From Pontibacillus salipaludis (lineage in GTDB: Bacteria > Bacillota > Bacilli > Bacillales > BH030062), in contig NZ_BMIN01000020.1 of the NCBI RefSeq assembly GCF_014642405.1, positions 22,776 to 86,775 on the forward strand: a stretch of 64,000 nucleotides of DNA. The letters are read 5' to 3'. Below, piece after piece: positions 33,125 through 40,621 of the stretch (the first letter of the stretch is position 1; the number at the start of each line of letters is the position of its first letter). The notes under the pieces are model-generated. The model was not told where the DNA came from, searched no databases, and saw nothing but the letters and a program-made list of their open reading frames with translations. The translations under genes were made by a program, and so were the position numbers.

Positions 33125-33169
33125 TTGACGAATACCTCCCCACCTATTAAAATATACCCATAGGGGTTA
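33125..33169 (+). promoter_or_regulatory. Sigma-A promoter with a CsoR/CstR-like operator before two rhodanese genes
   Basis: The -35 TTGACG (33125-33130) and -10 TAAAAT (33148-33153) have a 17-base spacer. TACCCATAGGGGTTA (33155-33169) covers the predicted start of transcription and resembles the TACCC-N-GGGGTA operators of CsoR-family repressors. CstR, the persulfide-sensing member, controls rhodanese operons in staphylococci. No csoR/cstR gene is present in the window. Confidence 0.6.
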
Positions 33170-33194
33170 AAAGAAGAGGTAAGGGGAGGATTCT

Positions 33195-33563
33195 TTGGAT
33201 ACAATTATAACAGTTTTGCTAGTTGGAATAGCAATCTATTTTATCGTTAAAACAATAATCCCACCAAAGGGTGTAGAACAGATTTCTCCAGAAGAAGCTA
33301 AAGAGAAATTACGAAACAGAAAGAAGGCAGATCAATTCGTTGATGTTCGTACCCCTGGGGAGTATAATAGAAACCAAATCAAGGGATTCAACAATATCCC
33401 GCTTCAATCCTTGAAATCAGTCTCAAGCGAGTTGGATTCGTCTAAAGAAGTCGTGTTACTATGTCAAAGTGGGACACGCAGTATGGCGGCAGCTCGATTG
33501 TTAAAAAAACAAGGATTTACACACATTACAAATATTCGTGGCGGTATAAACGCCTGGAACTAA
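33195..33563 (+). CDS. Membrane-anchored rhodanese
   Basis: The 122-residue protein has an N-terminal membrane helix (TIITVLLVGIAIYFIVKTII) and one rhodanese domain with the active-site loop CQSGTRS (Cys in the persulfide position), DVRTPGEYN and IRGGINAWN. It should carry or transfer sulfane sulfur at the membrane's inner face. It starts at TTG 33195 after AGGGGAGGA. The next gene, another rhodanese, begins 19 bases after its stop. Confidence 0.9.
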   Translation: MDTIITVLLVGIAIYFIVKTIIPPKGVEQISPEEAKEKLRNRKKADQFVDVRTPGEYNRNQIKGFNNIPLQSLKSVSSELDSSKEVVLLCQSGTRSMAAARLLKKQGFTHITNIRGGINAWN

Positions 33564-33582
33564 TATGAAGGAGGAATTAATA

Positions 33583-33882
33583 ATGAAAAACATTACACCA
33601 GAAGAAGTTCGTAAAAAAGTAGAAGGTAACGAAGCAATTAATATCGTAGATGTACGTGAACCTGAAGAGGTTGAAGAAGGGAAAATTCCAGGAGCTAAGC
33701 ATATTCCTCTTGGTTCTCTTGATGAGCGTAAAGATGAGTTAGACAAAGACACAGAATATGTAATGGTTTGTCGCTCTGGTGGACGTAGTGGTAAAGCTAC
33801 AGCGTTCTTGGAAGAGAACGGCTACAATGTCATCAACATGGATGGCGGCATGCTAGCATGGGAAGGTAGCGTTGACAAATAA
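33583..33882 (+). CDS. Cytosolic single-domain rhodanese
   Basis: The 99-residue rhodanese has IVDVREPEEVEEGKIPGAKHIPLG, the active loop CRSGGRSG and the closing MDGGMLAWEG. It is a GlpE/YqhL-like sulfurtransferase that receives or donates sulfane sulfur. ATG 33583 lies 7 bases after AAGGAGGA; ATG 33565 precedes that site. It is cotranscribed with the membrane-anchored rhodanese. Confidence 0.92.
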   Translation: MKNITPEEVRKKVEGNEAINIVDVREPEEVEEGKIPGAKHIPLGSLDERKDELDKDTEYVMVCRSGGRSGKATAFLEENGYNVINMDGGMLAWEGSVDK

Positions 33883-33935
33883 GTAAGTACCTTCTTTAAA
33901 AGGGATCTTATACTTTAATAAAGAATTTCAAGCTA

Positions 33936-33966
33936 AAAGCGAAACCTTATAGGGTTTCGCTTTTTT
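33936..33966 (+). terminator. Terminator of the rhodanese operon
   Basis: AAAGCGAAACC pairs with GGTTTCGCTTT around a short loop, followed by T6. Confidence 0.9.
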
Positions 33967-34044
33967 AGTGGCTATTTTAAACAAGTACCTGTTAATAAAT
34001 AGATTCACTCGCTCCATATAAGCCACCCCTTTTTTATGCACAAC

Positions 34045-34243
34045 ACTCAAAGCTGAGAACATTTCCGTTAACCTTTCCATAATCAGAGAAACGGAAACAA
34101 ACCATGTGTAGATTCAAGTGTACACCATCACGCTCAAGCAGCGGGGCCGTTAGAGAATATATAGCCAGGCACACCTAACTCTAAATAAACGTAACGGACC
34201 CATAAAAAATAGAGTTTCTCAGTTTCGAGTTTTCAACAATTCT
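34045..34243. repeat. Degenerate member of the palindromic repeat family, copy 5
   Basis: Only the outer wings are recognisable: AAAGCTGAGAACATTTCCG at the left and CGTAACGGACC, GTTTCTCAGTTTCGAG at the right, matching the flanks of copy 6. The GC-rich centre has decayed or been replaced. The remaining 34244-34348 holds only the leader of the next gene. Confidence 0.55.
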
Positions 34244-34348
34244 GCCGGGGTAGGAAAACCGTAGAGTTATGTAGGTCCAATTCTAATGGTATAGAAATGA
34301 TTACCACTGCCAAAATAAGAAGACAAGAAGTGAATAGGGAGGGGTACT

Positions 34349-35266
34349 ATGGCTCAATCATTATCACCGCGTCAATTGTATAAGCGATGTCGGGAAGGGC
34401 AGCTATTTGTATTGATTGATGGTCGTAACAAAACGTACTCAAAAGAGTTATCTTTTCCAGTAGAAATGCTAAGGATTGAGGAAGATTTTAACGATAAGCG
34501 AATCATGAATGAAGAACTCGAAGCCATTCTACTGGGGGAAGATGAAGAGTCTTCACTCGATCAAGTTACTACACTCGAGCAACAACTAGGTATTGAAATG
34601 TATTATGTTAAAGGCGGTATGAAGGAATGGGCAATGTATATCGAATCGGTGCAAGTAGGTGAGCTAACAGATGGAGGAGAGGTCTACCAGTTTATTCGAC
34701 CAAGCACAGGACATCTTTCTTATATGATTATTAGTGAAGCTGAAATTCTTCTCCTTAATCCAGACGTTTGGATCCAGCCATACTTAGATTTTGTTGAAGA
34801 TAAGGCCTTTACATTCAGACATATTGTGGACACATGTCTACATGATACGCATATATCTGGTGGACCGACTTTAGCAGAAGAAGTTGAAGAAACGTATTGG
34901 TTACCTCACACAAAGGAGAACATTTCGTTCTCGTATGAACCGATTAGTAATAGCCATGTTCCGGAGGTAGGGAATACCAATATCCCTATAAAAATTTCAC
35001 AAAGCGATCGTTTTGTTACTTTTATTGTAGATCAGCATTATATTTTCACTTCAAATGAGGAAGCAACTTCGTATGATGGAAAAGGAACCATACTTAGTGA
35101 TCGAATGTTGTCTTATAAGCAATTAAACAAAAAAGGTTGGGTATCAGCCCCATGGCAGCAAACAATGGTAAACCACGTAGTTCACAGTGAAAAAATTCAA
35201 ACTGTGAATAAAGGACAAATAAAGGTGACGAATGAAGAAATTTTCATGCTAGAGTATGGATGTTAA
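34349..35266 (+). CDS. Degenerate rhodanese / persulfide-dioxygenase-like fusion, probably catalytically dead
   Basis: The 305-residue protein has two parts. Residues 1-105 look like a rhodanese ending in VKGGMKEWAMY but lack the Cys-x4-Arg loop. Residues 110-305 follow the metallo-beta-lactamase fold of ETHE1-type persulfide dioxygenases: where these have THVHADH, this protein has TCLHDTH (first His to Cys, Asp to Thr), the GHTPG segment is missing, and FTGD is FTSN. Most metal ligands are therefore lost. It lies downstream of two active rhodaneses, so a sulfur-sensing or scaffold role is conceivable (inference). ATG 34349 follows AGGGAGGGG. Confidence 0.65.
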   Translation: MAQSLSPRQLYKRCREGQLFVLIDGRNKTYSKELSFPVEMLRIEEDFNDKRIMNEELEAILLGEDEESSLDQVTTLEQQLGIEMYYVKGGMKEWAMYIESVQVGELTDGGEVYQFIRPSTGHLSYMIISEAEILLLNPDVWIQPYLDFVEDKAFTFRHIVDTCLHDTHISGGPTLAEEVEETYWLPHTKENISFSYEPISNSHVPEVGNTNIPIKISQSDRFVTFIVDQHYIFTSNEEATSYDGKGTILSDRMLSYKQLNKKGWVSAPWQQTMVNHVVHSEKIQTVNKGQIKVTNEEIFMLEYGC

Positions 35267-35275
35267 ATCATAAAA

Positions 35276-35304
35276 ACAGCAGCCAGGTAAAGACTGGCTG
35301 CTTA
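35276..35304. terminator. Terminator between convergent genes
   Basis: CAGCAGCCAG pairs with CTGGCTGCT around a 7-base loop; it reaches the stop of the YndM-like gene. Confidence 0.8.
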
Positions 35305-35787
35305 TTCTTCGGGCCGGTGAGTATCTTCTTCTTGCGCTTCTTTTCGTTGTGCTTCATATGGGAATAATTCTTCAGATGCTTCTACACGCAATTTTTTTGG
35401 AACCAATAGTTGGCGGCGTTTGTCATACACATGTGGTCCAAGGTGCAAAACGCGATTTTCCATGTAAATATGAAAGAACGTTTCAAAGGCAACAATGAAT
35501 CCAGCTCCTGCAATAGCAGGTAGTATAGTTTGTGTAGTTATTCCATTAATCACGTTGCCAAATAGATATAGGATACTAAACGTTAATACAAGGTCTGCGA
35601 TTGAAGTTATAATAAGCCCAAACCGCTTTAATATAAATAAATCTCCGATTACATAAGTTACTCCAAGTAATACAAATGTGATAAGAAAAACATTTACTAA
35701 GGAAGCCCCGGCAATTACCCCATAGATTGGGAAGACAGCAGCAATTAAAATAACCCACTTGATCCCAAGCGCTTTAATATGTTCCAG
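35302..35787 (-). CDS. DUF2512 (YndM-like) membrane protein with a probable CUG start
   Basis: The 161-residue protein has four membrane helices (IKWVILIAAVFPIYGVIAG, LVNVFLITFVLLGVTYVIG, LIITSIADLVLTFSILYLFG, ILPAIAGAGFIVAFETFFHIY) and an acidic cytoplasmic tail. YndM relatives begin close to HIKAL/HVKAL. GGAGG at 35800-35796 is 8 bases before CTG 35787, giving (M)EHIKALGIKW. The ATG at 35802 contains that ribosome site and has none of its own. Function unknown. Confidence 0.75.
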   Translation of the reverse strand: MEHIKALGIKWVILIAAVFPIYGVIAGASLVNVFLITFVLLGVTYVIGDLFILKRFGLIITSIADLVLTFSILYLFGNVINGITTQTILPAIAGAGFIVAFETFFHIYMENRVLHLGPHVYDKRRQLLVPKKLRVEASEELFPYEAQRKEAQEEDTHRPEE

Positions 35788-35969
35788 TTTGAACACCTCC
35801 ATCTATAGTTTTTTCGAAAGACATCCGTAATATACGATTCATTTCCAGAGTGGTTTTCTTTTATCGTAAGAGAGTGTATAATTGTTATAAAATTCAGTAA
35901 AATTTAATTCTTATATTATACGGTTTATCAAGTGAAAAAGTGGGTAAGAAAACTGGAGAGGTGAATAAT

Positions 35970-36683
35970 ATGGCAATAAAACAACTGAACTCAATACGCA
36001 TTCCGTGTAAGAACCTACAAGAAACAAAGGAATGGTATAAGAATCATTTGCAGCTAGAGGCTAAAGGAAATCAAGAAGAAGTGACCATTTCATTTGCCGA
36101 AGGTGCGGATTTAGTTTTTTATAAAAGTAACGTGACACAAGAATACCCGTTTAGTCCTTTCAATATTAATGTGTACGAACCGCAATATTTACATAGAGAT
36201 TTATTCTTAAAAGGGGCTAAATTAACAGACATTGATGATTTCTTTGATATGCTTTGTTACGAGGTGACCGATCCGAATAATATACAAATTGGCATTGTAG
36301 GATGGGAAGAGGAAGCAAAAGCAAAGAATCCTGTCACAAAATTAGGCGGATATTTTCTTCCTGTAAAAAGTTTAGAGGATGCATCATTATGGTATAAGAC
36401 TCATTTGAATGTGGATCAGTTATATGACTTTTCTTTCCATACACCAATGTATGGAGAGATGCGAGCATTAACCCTCGATCATTTGGGGATTACCCTCGTT
36501 GAGATACCAAGTGATCTTCATAACGTGATAGAGCATCCATTTACATTAGGTTCCACAAACCTTGAAGAGGATTTTAAATCTCTTCAACAGTCAGGAGTAG
36601 AAATAGAAGAAGGGACTCCTGGGGAAACGTTTTACTTTAAAGACCAAGAAGGACATAAAATTCAAGTGCAATTGATCTCATAA
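35970..36683 (+). CDS. VOC (glyoxalase/dioxygenase fold) protein with two modules
   Basis: The 237-residue protein has two VOC half-domains beginning at IRIPCKNLQETKEWYKNHL and GYFLPVKSLEDASLWYKTHL, each ending in a Gly/His-rich strand (KDQEGHKIQVQL). Metal ligands are not complete enough to name a reaction. ATG 35970 is 8 bases after GGAGAGG; GTG 35940 has no site. Function unassigned, perhaps resistance or isomerase type. Confidence 0.8.
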   Translation: MAIKQLNSIRIPCKNLQETKEWYKNHLQLEAKGNQEEVTISFAEGADLVFYKSNVTQEYPFSPFNINVYEPQYLHRDLFLKGAKLTDIDDFFDMLCYEVTDPNNIQIGIVGWEEEAKAKNPVTKLGGYFLPVKSLEDASLWYKTHLNVDQLYDFSFHTPMYGEMRALTLDHLGITLVEIPSDLHNVIEHPFTLGSTNLEEDFKSLQQSGVEIEEGTPGETFYFKDQEGHKIQVQLIS

Positions 36684-36685
36684 TA

Positions 36686-36718
36686 AAAAGGGAGCTAATT
36701 AGATTAGCTCCTTTTTGT
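36686..36718 (+). terminator. Terminator after the VOC gene
   Basis: AAAAGGGAGCTAAT pairs with ATTAGCTCCTTTT, followed by T run. Confidence 0.9.
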
Positions 36719-36887
36719 GTTTATGAGAAGATAATAGTTGACTTTTCTGCACAATTACAGATTTCCCAGGGAATAAAGTCTTCTTAAAATTTTGTGTTCA
36801 CGTAAGTAGAATCATTTATAGGAATGGCTTTGTAAAGTTTAATATTGTTATTCTTTATAATAAGCTTGTTCAAGTATAGAGCAGGAT

Positions 36888-37150
36888 TGTTGAAGACTCA
36901 AAGCTGAGAGAATGTTTCCGTTTGCGTTATTTGAGACTAAGGCGGTTGGGGAAATCACTCGCTTTCCGCGGCGAGCTGGGGAGCCTCCTCAGTCGCGTTC
37001 GCTCCTTCCGGGGTCTCCCCTAGGCTCCTACTGCCGCAGGAGTCTCGCAATTTCCCCAGACACCCCAAACGCTCCACAAGCGTAACGGACCTTTATCTAC
37101 ATAAAAGTGTCTCAGCTTAGAGTCTTCCATATAAGGGGGCTTATATGGAA
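36888..37150 (+). repeat. GC-rich palindromic repeat, copy 6 (most complete)
   Basis: The outer arms GAAGACTCAAAGCTGAGAG (36892-36910) and its near-complement (37109-37127) bracket a second level (CGTTTG..., GCGTAACGGACC), inner arms GGGGAAAT (36958) / ATTTCCCC (37050), and the GC-rich core. A separate hairpin TTCCATATAAG-GGGG-CTTATATGGAA closes the right end (37125-37150). No plausible gene overlaps it. Confidence 0.88.
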
Positions 37151-37272
37151 CAAAATTAACACTAAACATTAACAGAGCCATAGGAATAGTAACCATATCC
37201 AGCTGTAATTGATTTAGGGTCTTAATTTTTAACCTGCTGTGATAAGATGAACAAAAGGCAGGTGACCAATTG

Positions 37273-37764
37273 ATGTGGATCAGAAACGCAGAAGCAAAGG
37301 ATCTACCCTTTATTAGAGAAATTGAGAACGATGCAATCATTCATACAACAGCTATTTTTGACCTAGAGGAGAAGTCACTGGCAGATAAAGAAAAGTGGTT
37401 TGAGAACCTTCATGGAGTCTATCCTATTCTTGTAGCAGAATGGGGAGAGGAAGTGGCGGGATATGGTTATTTATCTCCTTACAATGACAAGCTTGCCTAT
37501 CAAACGACTGCAGAACTTTCCTTATATGTGAATCGGAATTATAGAGGTTATGGAGTTGGGCATGGTTTAATGAAGGCATTGCTGGAAAAAGCAAGGGATT
37601 ATCAATTCCATTCTATTATTTCACTTATTACAGAAGGGAACGAAGCAAGTGAACGATTGCATGATAAGTATCAATTTTCTCATGTTGGTACATTAAAAGA
37701 AGTCGGAAATAAGTTTGATGTATGGCAAAATGTGAAATTATATCAGTGGATAGGAATCGATTAG
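37273..37764 (+). CDS. GNAT N-acetyltransferase (phosphinothricin-acetyltransferase-like)
   Basis: The 163-residue enzyme has IRNAEAKDLPFIREIENDAI, the ELSLYVNRNYRGYGVGHGLMKALL segment whose R-G-Y-G-x-G motif binds acetyl-CoA, and GTLKEVGNKFDVWQNVKLYQ typical of the PAT/YwnH group that acetylates amino-acid analogues or methionine sulfoximine. ATG 37273 follows AGGTGA by 7 bases; TTG 37270 is directly before it. CorA follows 16 bases downstream, so the two may be cotranscribed. Confidence 0.88.
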   Translation: MWIRNAEAKDLPFIREIENDAIIHTTAIFDLEEKSLADKEKWFENLHGVYPILVAEWGEEVAGYGYLSPYNDKLAYQTTAELSLYVNRNYRGYGVGHGLMKALLEKARDYQFHSIISLITEGNEASERLHDKYQFSHVGTLKEVGNKFDVWQNVKLYQWIGID

Positions 37765-37780
37765 GAGAGGAAAGGTCCAT

Positions 37781-38731
37781 ATGATCAGAACTATAGCGAT
37801 CACAAAAGACCAGCAATTACATAAAGATTTGCCTTTGGAGAAGTTATCAGAAGAAGGGATTATGTGGTACTGGGTGGATTTCTCAGAACCAACACCTAGT
37901 GAAACGCAAAAATTGGATACAGTCTTTCAATTTCACCCCTTGGCAATTGAAGACTGTATACATAATTTACAACGACCAAAGCTTGACTATTATGATGAGC
38001 ATACTTTTTTCGTCATGCATGCCCTTAATGCTAAAACCCTTGAAAAAGAAGAAGTGGATTTGTTTAATGGAGATGGGTACATTGTTACCTATCACAAGCA
38101 AGTCTGTCCTGAGCTTGAACAAGTCTGGAATAGACTTTTAAGAGAACGTTCGTTTAATGTGTGGGATGAATTTCACGTGCTCCACCAAATCTTTGACAAG
38201 GTAGTCGATAATTATTTTCCAATTGTCTATGCCATTGAGGATCATATTAATGATATAGAAGATAATACGAAAGAATTGTCTATGGAAACGTTGCTTGAGC
38301 AATTATTTGATACAAGAGCAGATTTATTAACAATGCGTCAAACAGTCCATCCTATGAGGGACTTAATGTATAGGATCTTGAGTTCTCACAGGCTTGATGG
38401 GGTGCGAGAAAGGAAAGAGTATTTTTCAGATATTTATGACCATCTTTTGAAGGTATCTGAGCTAATTGAATCAAATCGAGAAATGACCCAAGATATCAGG
38501 GACAGTTATATGTCTTTAAATTCACATGAAACGAATCGAACGATGCAAATTCTAACGGTAATATCAACGATTTTTATGCCTTTAACCTTTATTGTAGGGG
38601 TGTATGGAATGAACTTTTCCTATATGCCAGAATTAGATGAAAGGTACGCTTATTTCGTTGTTTTATTTATCATGTTTGTGATAGCAGTTATCATGTTTCT
38701 TTGGTTTAGGCGGAAAGGTTGGTTTGATTAA
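37781..38731 (+). CDS. corA: CorA-family magnesium transporter
   Basis: The 316-residue protein has the large cytoplasmic funnel domain and two C-terminal helices with the family signature YGMNF (near residue 285) in the loop at the outer pore mouth. It is a homopentameric Mg2+ (or Co2+, Ni2+) channel. The second loop MPELDERYAY is acidic as usual. AGGAGAGGAAAGG precedes ATG 37781. Confidence 0.93.
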   Translation: MIRTIAITKDQQLHKDLPLEKLSEEGIMWYWVDFSEPTPSETQKLDTVFQFHPLAIEDCIHNLQRPKLDYYDEHTFFVMHALNAKTLEKEEVDLFNGDGYIVTYHKQVCPELEQVWNRLLRERSFNVWDEFHVLHQIFDKVVDNYFPIVYAIEDHINDIEDNTKELSMETLLEQLFDTRADLLTMRQTVHPMRDLMYRILSSHRLDGVRERKEYFSDIYDHLLKVSELIESNREMTQDIRDSYMSLNSHETNRTMQILTVISTIFMPLTFIVGVYGMNFSYMPELDERYAYFVVLFIMFVIAVIMFLWFRRKGWFD

Positions 38732-38741
38732 CAATAAATAT

Positions 38742-38779
38742 AAGCATGTACTCCCATCATGGAGTACATGCTTTTTTTA
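38742..38779 (+). terminator. Terminator after corA
   Basis: AGCATGTACTCC pairs perfectly with GGAGTACATGCT, followed by T7. Confidence 0.93.
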
Positions 38780-38950
38780 GTAATCTTGAACGTTAGAATT
38801 GTGGCTTTCGTCTGTAGAAGTAGGAACATTTCAGCCCTCAGTATGAGAATGATTCATGCCTTGTGCCGTTAAAAAGATTGCTCCACCTCCTTATAATTAG
38901 AATTACCATCAAAGCTAAAGATGGAAAATCTTATTAAGGAAGTGGTCTTT

Positions 38951-39100
38951 GTGATCTTGACCGAAATGGAAATCCGTGATCTTATAGATAAGAGAAAACC
39001 AGAGAAAGTAACGATCCAACCTGATCCGATGAAATATAAATTAAAATCAACGTGGATACAGCGATGTTTATCTAGTGCACTGAATGCTTTAAAGGGATAA
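38951..39100 (+). CDS. Small basic hypothetical protein
   Basis: A GTG start lies 8 bases after AAGGAAG, and the frame is open for 49 codons to TAA at 39098-39100. The product contains EMEIRDLIDKRKPEKVTIQ and a basic C-terminal half with KYKLKSTWIQRCLSSALNA. It is not membrane-bound and I do not recognise it. The ribosome site, codon use and composition look coding. It is the only convincing plus-strand gene in the 38732-39342 gap. Confidence 0.5.
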   Translation: MILTEMEIRDLIDKRKPEKVTIQPDPMKYKLKSTWIQRCLSSALNALKG

Positions 39101-39105
39101 GTAAG

Positions 39106-39216
39106 TTAGACGCTCTTGTTCTTCATAGAAAAATAATAGACTTTAGGGATTCTTGAGTAGTACCAATGTTCACTGACGGTGGTACCAAGTAAAAAAGCAT
39201 ATAATTTCCAATCCAT
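39106..39216 (-). CDS. Possible micro-protein
   Basis: A minus-strand frame of 36 codons opens at ATG 39216 with AAGAAGGG about 7-10 bases upstream. The peptide is aromatic and basic (MDWKLYAFLLGTTVSEHW at the start, VYYFSMKNKSV at the end). It is convergent with the 49-codon gene, with no terminator between. Coding is uncertain. Confidence 0.3.
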   Translation of the reverse strand: MDWKLYAFLLGTTVSEHWYYSRIPKVYYFSMKNKSV

Positions 39217-39342
39217 AAGGATCCCTTCTTTCTGTCTTTCGTTAAGGTATTATACGCATAAAGAAGTTCGTCCTATGATATGGATGGTCATGGACATGTT
39301 TCTTATTGTGCTCTCATATAGTAATGAGGGGGAGGGACATGT

Positions 39343-39867
39343 ATGAAAATGGCTTTGGGAATCGTTTGGACGATGATGCTCCTTGGAGTTTTTGTTTTAT
39401 CATTTTTACATCGGATAAGTAAGAAAGAAGATAAAGAACGAATTGTTCATGGAGTTGTTATGTTTGCGAGTGTCTATTACGGGATGACGATATACTTTTT
39501 AACTCAAAATTTATTAATTTCAATGGGGATAGCAACGGGCATAGGGCTACTTCTTCCATTCTTTTTTCAGCATACAAATTCCGAACGAATTATACATAGT
39601 AGTATGCATGCGGTTATGGGAGGGATGATGGGAGGAATGTTAAGTGGGATGCTTCCTGATTCAGAGTGGAATGTGGTTTTTAAGGTGATGACTATGAGTA
39701 CCTTCGCATTTGGTGTGTTATTAATATATGACCTAGGCGTTCCACACCCTCTAATTAAATGGTTGTATAACCCTATTAATATAGCGATATTCATGCTTGT
39801 TGTAGGAGTATTGATCCAATACTTACCTATAACTTCTGCCGGGTTAGAACACTCTCATAATCATTAG
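39343..39867 (+). CDS. Membrane protein with Met-rich helix and His-rich tail
   Basis: The 174-residue protein has five likely membrane helices. One contains MHAVMGGMMGGMLSGMLP, dense in Met and Gly, and the C-terminus ends HSHNH. Met- and His-rich membrane segments are common in copper or heavy-metal handling proteins, but I recognise no named family. GGGGGAGG lies 9 bases before ATG 39343. Confidence 0.7.
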   Translation: MKMALGIVWTMMLLGVFVLSFLHRISKKEDKERIVHGVVMFASVYYGMTIYFLTQNLLISMGIATGIGLLLPFFFQHTNSERIIHSSMHAVMGGMMGGMLSGMLPDSEWNVVFKVMTMSTFAFGVLLIYDLGVPHPLIKWLYNPINIAIFMLVVGVLIQYLPITSAGLEHSHNH

Positions 39868-39868
39868 A

Positions 39869-39915
39869 AAAAGGGCAGGATCTGCTTTATCGATAAAGCA
39901 GATCCTGCCCCTTTT
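39869..39915. terminator. Bidirectional terminator
   Basis: A nearly perfect palindrome (arms GGGCAGGATCTGCTTTATC and complement) with A and T runs outside, between convergent genes. Confidence 0.93.
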
Positions 39916-39922
39916 AAATTTT

Positions 39923-40546
39923 TTAATGGGCCTCTTCTTTGGTAGATGTTTTTTTAAATGGAGAGGTATTACAAGATTTAGATTTTTTACGTTGTACGAT
40001 TTTATATGCCAGGAACATAATAAGTACACAAGCAAGTGCAAGGTAAACATATTGCTGAAGGCTTGTAATTGTATTCTTAATGGAAGACAAATTCCCCATT
40101 CTTCCTACAAGCAACATTATATAAATATATGGTGTGATGCCAATAAAAGTGATTACCCCAAAGCGGACCGGTCGTACGTGACTGATACCTGAAAAATAGG
40201 AAACATAATTTCCTAACCCAAGTGGTCGGGAAAGTGCAATGGTCCATTCCCCACACCGACTAAACCACCGCTCCGCTTTTTCTAACTTATCACTTTTAAA
40301 CCAGTTTTGTAATTTTCCTTCAAGTTTATAACCTATGACATAAGGAATATAGCTGAATAAAGTGTAAACGCCTCCTGCAAGAAGTGCTATTCCTAAGCTT
40401 GTTAAGGCAGAAGCTTTTAGTATATAACCATAAGCTAATACAACTAACCCACCAGGGAAGGGGAGAGAAGAAGCTTCAATCGATAAGCTTAATAAAAGCC
40501 CGAATAATCCCCAGTCTTTTAATGTGCTTACAATAAAATCAAGCAT
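39923..40546 (-). CDS. DedA-family (SNARE-associated/VTT domain) membrane protein
   Basis: The 207-residue protein has the DedA layout: EASSLPFPGGLVVLAYGYIL, a re-entrant G-rich stretch (GIALLAGGVYTLFSYIPYVIGY), and SRPLGLGNYVSYFSGISHV before the last helices. Family members act as undecaprenyl-phosphate or phosphatidylethanolamine flippases. ATG 40546 is 7 bases after AAAGGA. The tail is basic and His-terminated (KKTSTKEEAH). Confidence 0.85.
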   Translation of the reverse strand: MLDFIVSTLKDWGLFGLLLSLSIEASSLPFPGGLVVLAYGYILKASALTSLGIALLAGGVYTLFSYIPYVIGYKLEGKLQNWFKSDKLEKAERWFSRCGEWTIALSRPLGLGNYVSYFSGISHVRPVRFGVITFIGITPYIYIMLLVGRMGNLSSIKNTITSLQQYVYLALACVLIMFLAYKIVQRKKSKSCNTSPFKKTSTKEEAH

Positions 40547-40585
40547 AGGCAGTCCTTTCTGAAATTCATTTACTGGAAGCATATA

Positions 40586-40614
40586 GGGTTGCAATCATTC
40601 AATGATTGCAACCC
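40586..40614. promoter_or_regulatory. Near-perfect 29-base palindrome before the DedA gene
   Basis: GGGTTGCAATCATT pairs with AATGATTGCAACCC around a single base. It follows the stop of the upstream minus-strand gene and precedes the DedA gene by 40 bases. A T run exists only on the plus-strand side, the wrong direction for a terminator of the minus-strand gene, so it may be an operator or an unusual terminator. Confidence 0.55.
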
Positions 40615-40621
40615 TTTTTAG

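Noticed and set aside
37020..37340. Minus-strand open frame across repeat copy 6
   Set aside because: It overlaps the repeat and the start of the acetyltransferase gene and has no ribosome site.
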